In this document: positions 7,772 to 16,750 of the stretch, piece after piece
Layout: every line of letters begins with the position of its first letter
How positions within the stretch are numbered: position 1 is the stretch's first letter
Assembly (NCBI GenBank): GCA_045653425.1
Contig: JAZOLU010000041.1
Span: 1 to 44,052, forward strand
From: RGIG3009 sp045653425
GTDB lineage: Bacteria; Bacillota; Clostridia; Oscillospirales; Acutalibacteraceae
Direction: 5' to 3'
Length of the DNA stretch: 44,052 bases
Notes under the pieces: model-generated
Told to the model about the DNA's origin: nothing
Databases searched by the model: none
The model's input: the letters and a program-made list of their open reading frames with translations, nothing else
Translations under genes and position numbers: made by a program

Positions 7772-9439
7772 TTGATACAAGGTAACCAGTTGCGCGATGC
7801 AATGATTTCTGCATCCAACGCGCTTTCCCTGCAAAAACAGCAGGTGGATGAACTCAACATTTTCCCCGTTCCCGATGGGGATACCGGCACCAATATGTCT
7901 ATGACGATTTCTGCCGCCGCGCGGGAACTCGCCCGTTTGCAAAACCCCACGGTCAGTGAAACCGCGGACACCGCTTCGTCCTCGCTGTTGCGTGGTGCGC
8001 GCGGGAACTCCGGTGTTATTTTATCGTTGTTGTTCCGCGGGTTTTCCAAAGGGTTAAAAGGCAAAACGGAGGCCAACGGTGCCGACTTGGCCGCCGCGCT
8101 CAAACTGGGTGTGGAGGCCGCCTACAAAGCGGTTATGAAACCCACGGAAGGCACCATTCTTACCGTTGCGCGCGAAGCGGCGGACAAAGGCGTGGCTGTC
8201 AGCGCGGAGGACTCCTCGGTGGAAGCCGTGTGGGAAGCCATTTGTGCCGAAGCGGATGCTTCGTTGCAGCGCACACCCGACCTGTTGCCGGTCCTTAAAA
8301 AGGCCGGCGTGGTGGATGCGGGCGGTCAAGGTTTGTGCATCATTCTGCGTGCCATGCAAGCCGTGTTCCGCGGGGAACCCATAGTGCAAGGCGACACAGC
8401 GGTTTCTGCTTCGGCAACGGAGCGCAAAGTAAGCGCCGCGGGCTCATTTGAAACGGACATTACCTTTACCTACTGCACCGAATTTATTGTAGCGCGGGAC
8501 AAAACCTGTACCAAGGACCCGCTAAAACTGCGTGCCTATTTGGAAACCATTGGCGACTGCGTGGTTGTGGTGGACGATGAGGATATCATTAAAGTTCACG
8601 TCCACACCTACGACCCCGGCAAGGCCTTGTCCAAAGGTGTGGAATACGGTCAATTTGAAACCGTTAAGGTAGAAAATATGCGTATTCAGCACGAAAACGC
8701 CGGTTGGGTGGACACGCCCGAAGCCGCAGAGCCCGTGGCACCTGTCCGCGCCGAGCCGGAGGAAGAATTCGGCTTTGTGGCGGTAGCGGCGGGCGACGGT
8801 CTGCGCACCCTATTTACCGATTTGGGATGTCAGCAGGTGGTATCGGGCGGTCAAACGATGAACCCCTCCACCGACGATATTTTGAATGCAATTGAAGCCA
8901 CCCCCGCCAAGGTGGTGTATGTACTTCCCAACAATAAAAACATCATCCTCGCCGCCGAACAAGCCATTCCGCTGGCGGACCGCGAAGTACACGTCCTCCC
9001 CACCCGTACCATTCCGCAGGGTATTGCGGCTATGTTGGGGTTTGACCCCGATGCCGAGGTGGAGGCAAACTTAATTGCGATGATGAAAGCGGCAGACAAC
9101 GTAGCTACCGGTTCCGTTACCTTTGCCGCAAGGGATAGCGATTTTGAAAACCGCGCCATCCACGAAGGGGATATTTTAGCGTTGGATAACGGCAAACTGT
9201 CGTTTACCGATACGGACATTCATCACGCGGTGGTTAAACTCACACGGAATATGGCATCGACTCGCCGCTTGTCCGGTAAAAGTGTGGACTTTATTACATT
9301 GCTGTTCGGTGAAGGCGTCACCGAAGAAGAGGCAGAGGGTGTTCGCAATGTACTGGCAGCCAAGTTGGGTAACGACGTGGAAATCACCGTTTTGTGCGGT
9401 GGTCAACCGGTGTACTACTACTTTATCTCTATTGAATAA
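7772..9439 (+). CDS. fakA: Fatty acid kinase FakA (DAK2/DegV-domain, YloV)
   Basis: A 555 aa protein with an N-terminal DAK2 kinase domain, a middle domain, and a C-terminal EDD-like domain. The nucleotide and metal site shows as NIFPVPDGDTGTNM near residue 30, with SSLLRGARGNSGVILS further on, and AGVVDAGGQG marks the domain end. FakA phosphorylates fatty acids bound to FakB/DegV proteins; a DegV gene lies at 189-1076. The start is set at TTG 7772 because AAAGGAG lies 8 bases before it and the protein then begins MIQGNQLRDAM, as family members do. The GTG at 7763 overlaps the ribosome site. The C-terminal VYYYFISIE matches the family end. A strong terminator follows. Confidence 0.92.
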   Translation: MIQGNQLRDAMISASNALSLQKQQVDELNIFPVPDGDTGTNMSMTISAAARELARLQNPTVSETADTASSSLLRGARGNSGVILSLLFRGFSKGLKGKTEANGADLAAALKLGVEAAYKAVMKPTEGTILTVAREAADKGVAVSAEDSSVEAVWEAICAEADASLQRTPDLLPVLKKAGVVDAGGQGLCIILRAMQAVFRGEPIVQGDTAVSASATERKVSAAGSFETDITFTYCTEFIVARDKTCTKDPLKLRAYLETIGDCVVVVDDEDIIKVHVHTYDPGKALSKGVEYGQFETVKVENMRIQHENAGWVDTPEAAEPVAPVRAEPEEEFGFVAVAAGDGLRTLFTDLGCQQVVSGGQTMNPSTDDILNAIEATPAKVVYVLPNNKNIILAAEQAIPLADREVHVLPTRTIPQGIAAMLGFDPDAEVEANLIAMMKAADNVATGSVTFAARDSDFENRAIHEGDILALDNGKLSFTDTDIHHAVVKLTRNMASTRRLSGKSVDFITLLFGEGVTEEEAEGVRNVLAAKLGNDVEITVLCGGQPVYYYFISIE

Positions 9440-9453
9440 GTGTCATTCAACGT

Positions 9454-9489
9454 CAGCCGATAACGCCCTTTGGTGTTATCGGCTGTTTT
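9454..9489 (+). terminator. Terminator between fakA and recG
   Basis: A 14-bp stem CAGCCGATAACGCC / GGTGTTATCGGCTG (one G-U pair) with a CTTT loop, followed by TTTTA. It sits 15 bases after the fakA stop and about 10 bases before the recG ribosome site, so recG must rely on read-through or on a promoter I cannot see. Confidence 0.85.
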
Positions 9490-9514
9490 ACAACGTGGGA
9501 AAGGAGGGCTTTTC

Positions 9515-11557
9515 TTGCTCACGGCAGATACTTCCGTACAGTTCTTAAAAGGCGTGGGAGAAAAGCGGGCGGCGTTGCTCGCCAAGCTGGATATTCACAC
9601 CGTAGGCGACTTGTTGGCGCACTACCCTCGGCAATATGAGGATTGGTCGGCGGTGTTACCCATTGCCACCGCCCCGCGCGGCGAGGTGTGTTGCGTACGT
9701 GCCACAGCGTTGTCGGCACCGGTGGAACACCGCGTTCGTAAAGGGTTGTCGCTATTCACCTTCACCGCGGCAGATGCTACCGCCACCTTGCGCGTCACGT
9801 TGTTTAACAATCCGTATGCGGCGCAAAAAATTAAAGCGGGGCAAGAGTACCTCTTTTTCGGTACGCTCGCCGGTGGTCGCTCGCCGGAAATGACCTCTCC
9901 GCTCATTGAATCGGCAGAAACGGGGGCGCGTATTCGCCCCATTTACCCGCTTACCGCGGGGCTTACCTCACGCTACTTAGAAAAAATCATCGCCACCGCG
10001 TTGCTGGAACTGGACACCGTGCTGGACAATGACCCCTTACCCTCCTCTCTGCGACAAACGCATCGGTTGTGCACACGGCGGTATGCGCTGGGCAACATCC
10101 ACTTCCCCACCGACCGCGAAGCGTTGGAAACGGCGCGACACCGCTTGGTGTTTGAGGAATTGTTGTTGTTACAGTTGGGATTACTGGGGATGAAAGGGCG
10201 CACACAGGCGCAAACCGCCGTGTGCATCCACAACGATTATACGCGGGATTTCTGTTCGGCACTGCCATTCACGCTCACCGGCGCGCAATCCCGCGCCGTA
10301 CACGATTGTGTAGAGGATATGCGCCGCCCCGTTCCTATGAATCGGTTATTGCAAGGCGACGTGGGAAGCGGCAAAACGGCGGTGGCGGCGTGTGTAGCAT
10401 ACACGGCCATTCGCAACGGCTGGCAGTGCGTGGTTATGGCACCCACCGAAATTTTGGCGCGTCAACATCAAGAATCGTTTAAGCGGTTGTTTGCCGACAA
10501 ACCCAACGTGCACGTGGGACTGCTTACCGGCTCGCTCACCAAAACACAAAAGCGTGAGGTGCTGGAACAGGTAGAAAGCGGCGCGTGTCAACTGTTGGTA
10601 GGTACCCACGCGGTACTGTCCGAATCGGTGCGTTTTGCCGCCTTGGGTTTGGTAATCACCGATGAGCAACACCGCTTTGGTGTACGTCAACGTGCGGCAC
10701 TGGCCGCCAAAGGCGCACACCCGCACCTGCTGGTTATGTCTGCCACCCCCATTCCGCGCACGCTGGCACTAATGGTATACGGCGACTTGGATGTATCGGT
10801 ACTGGACGAACTCCCTCCTGGACGCACCCCCATAAGCACCTATGCCGTGGGAACCGACAAGCGTGACCGCGCTTACGGGTACGTTCGGAAGTTTTTGGAC
10901 GAAGGGCGTCAAGCGTATGTGGTGTGCCCGTTGGTGGAAGAAGGCGAAACCGACTTGGTGGCGGCGGAAGCCTACGTTAAGCAACTGTCAGAAGGACCGT
11001 TTCGCGGCTACCGCGTGGGGTTACTCCACGGCAAAATGAAAGCCCGCGACAAAGACAATGTGATGCGCGCATTTGCCGCCGGTGACTTATCGTTGTTGGT
11101 CTCCACAACGGTGGTGGAAGTGGGAATGGACGTTCCCAACGCGGTACTAATGGTAATCGAAAACGCTGAGCGATTCGGTCTGGCACAGTTGCACCAACTG
11201 CGCGGCCGGGTAGGGCGCGGCAAGCACGCCTCCTCCTGTATTCTTATTTCCGACGCCCAAAACGAGGAAGCCGTGCGCCGCTTACGGGTAATGTGCGAAA
11301 CGACGGATGGTTTCAAAATTGCCGATGCCGACCTGCAATTGCGTGGACCGGGCGACTTTTTCGGTAACCGCCAACACGGTTTACCGGAACTGAAAATTGC
11401 GGATTTACTGAGCGATATGTCGGTGTTGCACGAGGCACAAACGGCCGCACGTGCTCTGCACACCGCCGACCCGACGCTGGCCTTACCGGAACACCGTCGG
11501 TTAAACGAGTGTGTGTCCGCACTGTTCGCCCGCAACGGCGAGCAAGGGCTGAATTAA
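9515..11557 (+). CDS. recG: ATP-dependent DNA helicase RecG
   Basis: A 680 aa protein, the normal RecG length. It has an N-terminal FLKGVGEKRAALL helix-hairpin, an OB-fold wedge (about residues 50-150), then superfamily 2 helicase motifs: Walker A GDVGSGKT (281-288), APTEILA, DEQHRFGV (motif II with the RecG-specific HRFGV), SATPIPRTL, VEVGMDVPNA, and QLRGRVGRG. RecG remodels stalled forks and branches Holliday junctions. The start is TTG at 9515: AAAGGAGG lies 7 bases upstream and the protein then begins MLTADTSVQFLKGVG. An upstream in-frame ATG at 9470 would start inside the terminator hairpin and is rejected. It ends at a shared bidirectional terminator. Confidence 0.95.
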   Translation: MLTADTSVQFLKGVGEKRAALLAKLDIHTVGDLLAHYPRQYEDWSAVLPIATAPRGEVCCVRATALSAPVEHRVRKGLSLFTFTAADATATLRVTLFNNPYAAQKIKAGQEYLFFGTLAGGRSPEMTSPLIESAETGARIRPIYPLTAGLTSRYLEKIIATALLELDTVLDNDPLPSSLRQTHRLCTRRYALGNIHFPTDREALETARHRLVFEELLLLQLGLLGMKGRTQAQTAVCIHNDYTRDFCSALPFTLTGAQSRAVHDCVEDMRRPVPMNRLLQGDVGSGKTAVAACVAYTAIRNGWQCVVMAPTEILARQHQESFKRLFADKPNVHVGLLTGSLTKTQKREVLEQVESGACQLLVGTHAVLSESVRFAALGLVITDEQHRFGVRQRAALAAKGAHPHLLVMSATPIPRTLALMVYGDLDVSVLDELPPGRTPISTYAVGTDKRDRAYGYVRKFLDEGRQAYVVCPLVEEGETDLVAAEAYVKQLSEGPFRGYRVGLLHGKMKARDKDNVMRAFAAGDLSLLVSTTVVEVGMDVPNAVLMVIENAERFGLAQLHQLRGRVGRGKHASSCILISDAQNEEAVRRLRVMCETTDGFKIADADLQLRGPGDFFGNRQHGLPELKIADLLSDMSVLHEAQTAARALHTADPTLALPEHRRLNECVSALFARNGEQGLN

Positions 11558-11594
11558 CAACAAAGCCGAGGCGAAACGCCTCGGCTTTGTTGTT
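11556..11594. terminator. Bidirectional terminator recG / HD nucleotidase
   Basis: A perfect 18-bp stem AACAACAAAGCCGAGGCG / CGCCTCGGCTTTGTTGTT with an AAA loop, between converging genes. Both arms carry U-rich 3' sides when transcribed, so it can serve both strands. Confidence 0.85.
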
Positions 11595-11598
11595 TGTC

Positions 11599-12174
11599 TT
11601 ATAATTCGTCCAGTGTGAGTTCGTATGCCGGCAAAAACTCCTCCAAAAAGCAATCCACCGCCGGCAGTTTCATAGCGCGGATGGCGCGCTCGGTAGCCGC
11701 ACGCGCTTGCGCAAATTCGCGATTCCCCTGCTTTAATTCCTCCACACATTTAATCAGTGCCGCCAATTTATCCGCCGCTTTTACCAGCCGTTGTTCTTCG
11801 GCTGCGCCCTGTTCCGGCAGCAACAGTTCTCGATAATCTGCCTCCAAATCCGTCGGCAGTTTGGAAAGCAGTTTGTTGGCCGCTATCTCCTCCACCTGAC
11901 GGTACGCCGCTTGAATAGCGGGGTTATCGTATTTTACCGGTGTGGGCATATCTCCCGTTAAAATTTCCGGCGCGTCGTGGTACAACGCCATCAGCACACA
12001 ACGGTTAACATCCACCTGTCCGCCGAAACGGCGGTTGTGAAGTAGCGCCAACACGTGGGCAAGCACCGCCACATCGTGCGAATGTTCGCACACGTTTTCG
12101 GTGGAGGTGTTGCGCATCAGCGCCCAGCGGTTAATGTTTTTCATACGCGACAGTATCGCAAAAAATGAATACAT
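11599..12174 (-). CDS. HD-domain 5'-deoxynucleotidase (YfbR-like)
   Basis: A 191 aa HD-superfamily phosphohydrolase. Motifs match YfbR: NINRWALMRN near the N-terminus, then EHSHDVAVLAH, the metal-binding YHDAPEILTGDMPTPVKY (HD pair plus D), and a helical C-terminal half with KAADKLAALIKC. YfbR enzymes dephosphorylate deoxynucleoside 5'-monophosphates for thymidylate supply and salvage. Start ATG 12174 with AAAGGAG 8 bases upstream; an ATG 10 codons earlier lacks a site. The gene follows trpS by 36 bases and is probably co-transcribed with it. The substrate is inferred from motif similarity only. Confidence 0.85.
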   Translation of the reverse strand: MYSFFAILSRMKNINRWALMRNTSTENVCEHSHDVAVLAHVLALLHNRRFGGQVDVNRCVLMALYHDAPEILTGDMPTPVKYDNPAIQAAYRQVEEIAANKLLSKLPTDLEADYRELLLPEQGAAEEQRLVKAADKLAALIKCVEELKQGNREFAQARAATERAIRAMKLPAVDCFLEEFLPAYELTLDEL

Positions 12175-12210
12175 CGTATTCGCTCCTTTTACAGCAATCC
12201 GCAACCGCCG

Positions 12211-13233
12211 TTACACCTGAACAAAGCCCAGTTTCTTCATCGCCTTGCCCAAGGTGCGCCCCGCCACGCGAGAGGCATTTTCCGCTCCTTGTTTCATAAG
12301 CGTATCTAACTGCGCTTTGTCTTGCATTAGCAGTGCAAAGCGTTCCTGAATGGGTTTTAATTCACAGGCAACCGCCTCGCCCACCGCGGTTTTGAAGTCC
12401 CCGTAGCCGCGACCGTCAAATTCCTGCTCAATGGCCGCCATATCCTTGCCGGTAACGGCGGAATAAATCTCCATCAAGTTGTTAATTCCATCTTTGCCGG
12501 GAGCGTACCGTACTTTCGCTTCACTGTCCGTGACGGCACGGCGGAACTTGCGCAAAATAGTGTCCGCGTCGTCCTTTAACGAAATAAACGCATTTTGGTT
12601 ATCGTCCGATTTGGACATTTTTTTGGTCGGCTCCTGCAACGAGCGCACGCGAGCACCCGTTTTCATAATGTACGGTTCCGGTACGGTAAAGGTGCCGGGG
12701 TGCAGATTGTTAAACCGCAACGCAATGTCTCTGGTTAATTCGCAGTGTTGCTTTTGGTCCTCGCCCACCGGCACGTATTGCGGCTGATACAGCAAAATGT
12801 CCGCCGCCATCAGCACGGGATAGGTGAACAAGCCGGCGGTGGGGTTACCACCCTGTTTGGCGGACTTGTCCTTAAACTGTGTCATCCGCGACAGTTCCCC
12901 AAACTGCGTATGGCACGAAAGCAACCACGACAGTTGCGCGTGTTCCGGCACTTGCGATTGCACAAACAGTAACGACTTTTGCGGGTCCAGCCCAATGGCC
13001 AACAATAACGCAAACATTTCCCGCGTTTGCTGGCGCAATTTGGCGGGTTCTTGATGTACGGTAATGGCGTGCAAATCCGCCACGGCAAAAAAACAATCAA
13101 ACGATTCTTGCATAGCCACCCAGTTGCGCAGAGCACCCAAGTAGTTACCCAATGTGGGCGTACCGGTGGGCTGAATGCAGCTTAACGCACGCGGCAAACG
13201 GGGTGTTTCGACAGTATTGGTCATTTCCGACAT
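12211..13233 (-). CDS. trpS: Tryptophanyl-tRNA synthetase
   Basis: A 340 aa class I synthetase that charges tRNA-Trp. The HIGH-equivalent is QPTGTPTLGNYLGA near the N-terminus, with FVQSQVPEH, ADILLYQPQYVPVGEDQKQH and the KMSKS loop KKMSKSDDNQ in the expected order. The ATG at 13233 is taken because AAGGA is 8 bases upstream; the ATG three codons earlier abuts that site. The leader is only about 30 bases from the predicted promoter, so no T-box fits, unlike many Firmicutes trpS genes. Confidence 0.95.
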   Translation of the reverse strand: MSEMTNTVETPRLPRALSCIQPTGTPTLGNYLGALRNWVAMQESFDCFFAVADLHAITVHQEPAKLRQQTREMFALLLAIGLDPQKSLLFVQSQVPEHAQLSWLLSCHTQFGELSRMTQFKDKSAKQGGNPTAGLFTYPVLMAADILLYQPQYVPVGEDQKQHCELTRDIALRFNNLHPGTFTVPEPYIMKTGARVRSLQEPTKKMSKSDDNQNAFISLKDDADTILRKFRRAVTDSEAKVRYAPGKDGINNLMEIYSAVTGKDMAAIEQEFDGRGYGDFKTAVGEAVACELKPIQERFALLMQDKAQLDTLMKQGAENASRVAGRTLGKAMKKLGFVQV

Positions 13234-13267
13234 AAAAATCATCCTTAGAATACAAAATCTTTTTCTT

Positions 13268-13297
13268 ATAATACCATACTCACATTGACTTTTTCAA
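13268..13297 (-). promoter_or_regulatory. Promoter of trpS
   Basis: Minus strand: -35 TTGAAA (13292-13297), 18-base spacer, -10 TATTAT (13268-13273). It overlaps the oppositely facing gltX promoter, so the two may compete for polymerase. Confidence 0.7.
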
Positions 13298-13313
13298 CCG
13301 AAAATTGTAATAT
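13285..13313 (+). promoter_or_regulatory. Promoter of gltX-glnS
   Basis: -35 TTGACT (13285-13290), 17-base spacer, -10 TAATAT (13308-13313), ending about 33 bases before the gltX ATG. No room for a T-box leader. Confidence 0.75.
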
Positions 13314-13346
13314 ATTTGTATATGTCTGAAATATAGGAGGATTCCC

Positions 13347-14999
13347 ATGAGTTCCCTGCAAGAATTAGCCGATGTGTTGTTCCCCAACGTGCACGACACA
13401 CCGGAGGATTGTGAGCACCGTTTCCCGCCCCGCCAACTGGCAGAGGGTGCGCGGGTGGTGCGCATTGCGCCCTCCCCTACGGGGTATTTGCACTTAGGCG
13501 TGTTGTTCACCGCCACGGTGAACTATTTAACCGCGCGCGCTACCAACGGCGTGTTTTACTTCCGCTTGGAAGATACCGACAAAAAACGTGAAGTAGATGG
13601 CGGGGCAGCGGATATTTTATCCGGTCTGCGCCAATACGGTTTGGTAATTGACGAAGGGTACGAAGCCCCCGGCCGCGAAACCGGTAACTACGGCCCCTAC
13701 CGCCAAAGCGACCGTGCTCACTTATATCACATTTACGCCAAAGCATTGGTACTGCAAGGATTGGCGTACCCCTGCTTTTGCACGGCCGAACAACTGGAAA
13801 CCGTACGCGCCGGACAAGAAGCGCAAAAACAACGCACCGGCTATTACGGCACCTACGCCTCTTGTCGCACGCTCACGCCGGAACAAGCCATTGGGAAGGT
13901 GCGCGACGGTGCGCCGTATGTGTTGCGCTTGCGTTCCCCGGGGGATGAATCCCGCCGCATAAAATTTGACGACGTTATTAAAGGCACCATTGAAATGCCG
14001 GAAAACGACCAGGACATTGTGTTGCTCAAAACCGACGGTATTCCCACGTACCATTTTGCGCACGCGGTGGATGACCATTTAATGCACACTACCCACGTGA
14101 TTCGCGGTGATGAATGGATTGCCTCGGTACCGATTCATCTGCAACTGTTCCGCGTATTGGGTTTTAAGCCGCCCAAGTACGCGCACGTCAGCCCTATTAT
14201 GAAGGAAGATAACGGCGGCAAACGCAAGTTATCGAAGCGCAAAGACCCCGAAGCCGCCGTGCACTTTTACGCGGAACAAGGGTATCCCGCCGACAGTGTG
14301 CAGGAATATTTGCTCACCATTGCCAACAGTGATTACGAGGAATGGCGCCGCCATAATCCGGACAAGCCGCGCAGTGCGTTCCCGTTCAATCTTAAAAAGA
14401 TGAGCGTGTCGGGTGCGTTGTTTGACTTGGACAAACTCAACGACGTGAGCAAAAACATCATCGCCGGTATGGATGCTACCCAAGTGACAGAGGCGGTGCT
14501 GGCGTGGGCCAAAGCGGAAAATCCCGCGTTGTATGAGCAGTTGTCTGCCAACCCCGCCTTTACCCGCGGCATTTTCGCCATTGACCGCGGCGGTCCCAAA
14601 CCGCGTAAGGATTTGTCCCGTTGGAATGAAGTGCCCGCCTACTGTGAATACTTCTTCCAACGCCCCACGGCGTATCCGTGGCCGGAACAACTGGCAAGCG
14701 AGGATATCCGCGCCATTTTGGAGGCCTACCCCGCCGTGTATGACCCCGCGCAGGACAAGCAAGCCTGGTTCGACACCGTGAAGGCACTGTGTCCCTCACT
14801 GGGATTTTGTCCCGAAATTAAGGAATATAAAAAGCAACCGGAGGCCTACAAAGGCCACGTTGGTGATGTAAGCACCGTCATTCGCGTGGCGGTCACCGGG
14901 CGTCGCAACACACCGGATTTGTGCGGTATTATGAGCTTGCTCGGTACCAATGAAGTATGTGCGCGGCTGGCTGCCGCAGCAAAAACCCTGGGGAGGTAA
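13347..14999 (+). CDS. gltX: Glutamyl-tRNA synthetase
   Basis: A 550 aa class I synthetase. The HIGH-equivalent is RIAPSPTGYLHLG near residue 40, then FYFRLEDTDKKREV, YPCFCT, VIRGDEWIASVPIHLQLF, and the KMSKS loop RKLSKRKD. It is longer than the usual bacterial enzyme of about 480 residues. The extra length is divided between an N-terminal extension of about 35 residues and a longer C-terminal anticodon-binding part, a form I associate with Clostridia. AGGAGG lies 7-8 bases before the ATG. The stop codon is embedded in the ribosome site of glnS, 5 bases before that start, so the two are coupled. Confidence 0.92.
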   Translation: MSSLQELADVLFPNVHDTPEDCEHRFPPRQLAEGARVVRIAPSPTGYLHLGVLFTATVNYLTARATNGVFYFRLEDTDKKREVDGGAADILSGLRQYGLVIDEGYEAPGRETGNYGPYRQSDRAHLYHIYAKALVLQGLAYPCFCTAEQLETVRAGQEAQKQRTGYYGTYASCRTLTPEQAIGKVRDGAPYVLRLRSPGDESRRIKFDDVIKGTIEMPENDQDIVLLKTDGIPTYHFAHAVDDHLMHTTHVIRGDEWIASVPIHLQLFRVLGFKPPKYAHVSPIMKEDNGGKRKLSKRKDPEAAVHFYAEQGYPADSVQEYLLTIANSDYEEWRRHNPDKPRSAFPFNLKKMSVSGALFDLDKLNDVSKNIIAGMDATQVTEAVLAWAKAENPALYEQLSANPAFTRGIFAIDRGGPKPRKDLSRWNEVPAYCEYFFQRPTAYPWPEQLASEDIRAILEAYPAVYDPAQDKQAWFDTVKALCPSLGFCPEIKEYKKQPEAYKGHVGDVSTVIRVAVTGRRNTPDLCGIMSLLGTNEVCARLAAAAKTLGR

Positions 15000-15004
15000 C
15001 CATT

Positions 15005-16690
15005 ATGTCAGAAGAACGCATTAACGCCACCGAAATGGGCGGCAACTTTATTCACGATATTATTGACGAAGAATTGCAGCCAAACGGCCGCTGTTACGGG
15101 AAACAAGTGCACACCCGTTTCCCGCCGGAACCCAATGGCTATTTGCACATTGGGCACGCCAAAGCCATTTGCATTGATTTCGGCACGGCACTCAAATACG
15201 GCGGCATTTGCAATTTGCGTATGGACGACACCAATCCCACCAAAGAGGATGAAGAATACGTCGACGCCATTCAGGAGGACATCCACTGGCTGGGCTACGA
15301 TTGGGACGACCGTTTCTATTTTGCTTCGGATTATTTTGAGCAAATGTATGACATTGCCGTTTCGCTGATTGAGCGAGGATTGGCCTATGTGTGCGAATTA
15401 TCGCCGGAAGAAATGCGCGAAAGCCGCGGCGATTTAACGCATCCCGCCGTTAGCCCTTACCGCGACCGACCGGTGGCGGAAAGTTTGGATTTGTTCAAAC
15501 GGATGCGCGCCGGCGAATTTGCAGACGGTGCTATGACCCTGCGTGCTAAAATCGATTTGGCAAGCGGCAACTTTAATATGCGTGACCCGGTCATTTACCG
15601 CATTAACCACGCGCCCCATCATCGCCAGGGCGACCGTTGGTGCATTTACCCGATGTACGACTTTGCCCATCCGTTGGAAGATGCGATTGAGGGGATTACC
15701 CATTCCCTGTGTTCGCTGGAATTTGAAGACCACCGTCCCCTTTACAACTGGGTGGTAGAACACGCCGATTTGGAAGGCAAACCTCGCCAGATTGAGTTTG
15801 CGCGTTTGAACATCAACTACACCGTAATGTCCAAGCGCAAACTGCGCCAGTTGGTGGAGGAGGGTTTTGTTTCCGGCTGGGACGACCCGCGTATGCCCAC
15901 CCTGCGTGGCTTGCGCCGTCGCGGGTACACCCCTGCCTCGGTGCGGAATTTTATTGAGCGCGTAGGTGTGGCCAAGGTGCCCAGCACAGTGGAGGTTGCT
16001 TTGCTGGAACACTGCTTGCGGGATGACCTAAATGAGATCGCCACCCGCGCTATGGCGGTGCTTAAACCGGTAAAACTCACCATTACCAACTATCCGGAAG
16101 ACAAAAGCGAGCAGTTTGACGTGGAAAATCATCCCTCGTACCCCGAACGCGGCACGCACACCGTGTCCTTCTCGCGTTCGCTGTGGGTGGAGCAAGACGA
16201 CTTTATGGAAGAGCCGGTAAAAGGCTATTTCCGCTTGTTCCCCGGCAACGAGGTACGGTTAAAATCCGCTTACGTTGTGCGTTGCACCGGATGTGTAAAG
16301 GACGAAAACGGCAATGTGGTGGAAATTTTGGCCACGTACGACCCCGAAACACGCGGCGGCACCACGCCGGATGGGCGCAAGGTGCGCGGCACCATTCATT
16401 GGGTGGATGCCGCCACGGCCAAAAATGCCGAAGTGCGGTTGTACAATTCGCTGTTTAACAACGCCGAACCCGAAGGCGGCGAAACCAATTTCCTTGATTG
16501 CCTAAACGAGGCATCGCTGGAAACGCTAACCAACTGCAAAGTGGAAGCGGGTATTCTCCCCGCCAAAGCCCCCACGGCATTCCAGTTCTTGCGGCTGGGC
16601 TATTTCTGTGTAGATAGCGTGGACAGCACCGAGGAACACCCCGTGTTCAACCGCTCGGTAGGGCTTAAAGACAGTTTTAACAAAAAATAA
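15005..16690 (+). CDS. glnS: Glutaminyl-tRNA synthetase
   Basis: A 561 aa GlnRS that charges tRNA-Gln directly. Motifs: RFPPEPNGYLHIGHAKAI (HIGH), LRMDDTNPTKE, DRPVAESLDLFKRMRAGEF, the QIEFARLNINYTVMSKRKL stretch (KMSKS), and a C-terminal two-barrel anticodon domain that includes FPGNEVRLKSAYVVRC. GGGAGG just upstream sets the ATG at 15005 rather than an earlier in-frame ATG at 14957 inside gltX. GlnS is patchily distributed in Firmicutes, where most species make Gln-tRNA by GatCAB amidation of Glu-tRNA-Gln. Here it is coupled to gltX and followed by a strong terminator. Confidence 0.95.
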   Translation: MSEERINATEMGGNFIHDIIDEELQPNGRCYGKQVHTRFPPEPNGYLHIGHAKAICIDFGTALKYGGICNLRMDDTNPTKEDEEYVDAIQEDIHWLGYDWDDRFYFASDYFEQMYDIAVSLIERGLAYVCELSPEEMRESRGDLTHPAVSPYRDRPVAESLDLFKRMRAGEFADGAMTLRAKIDLASGNFNMRDPVIYRINHAPHHRQGDRWCIYPMYDFAHPLEDAIEGITHSLCSLEFEDHRPLYNWVVEHADLEGKPRQIEFARLNINYTVMSKRKLRQLVEEGFVSGWDDPRMPTLRGLRRRGYTPASVRNFIERVGVAKVPSTVEVALLEHCLRDDLNEIATRAMAVLKPVKLTITNYPEDKSEQFDVENHPSYPERGTHTVSFSRSLWVEQDDFMEEPVKGYFRLFPGNEVRLKSAYVVRCTGCVKDENGNVVEILATYDPETRGGTTPDGRKVRGTIHWVDAATAKNAEVRLYNSLFNNAEPEGGETNFLDCLNEASLETLTNCKVEAGILPAKAPTAFQFLRLGYFCVDSVDSTEEHPVFNRSVGLKDSFNKK

Positions 16691-16704
16691 TCGGCACACA
16701 TAAA

Positions 16705-16741
16705 CGCGCCCCGCAGTGAATACTGCGGGGCGCTGATTTTT
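16705..16741 (+). terminator. Terminator of gltX-glnS
   Basis: A 12-bp stem GCGCCCCGCAGT / ACTGCGGGGCGC with a GAAT loop, then GATTTTT. The converging DUF624 gene ends 10 bases beyond it; on that strand the T tract is poor. Confidence 0.85.
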
Positions 16742-16750
16742 GTGTTAAAT

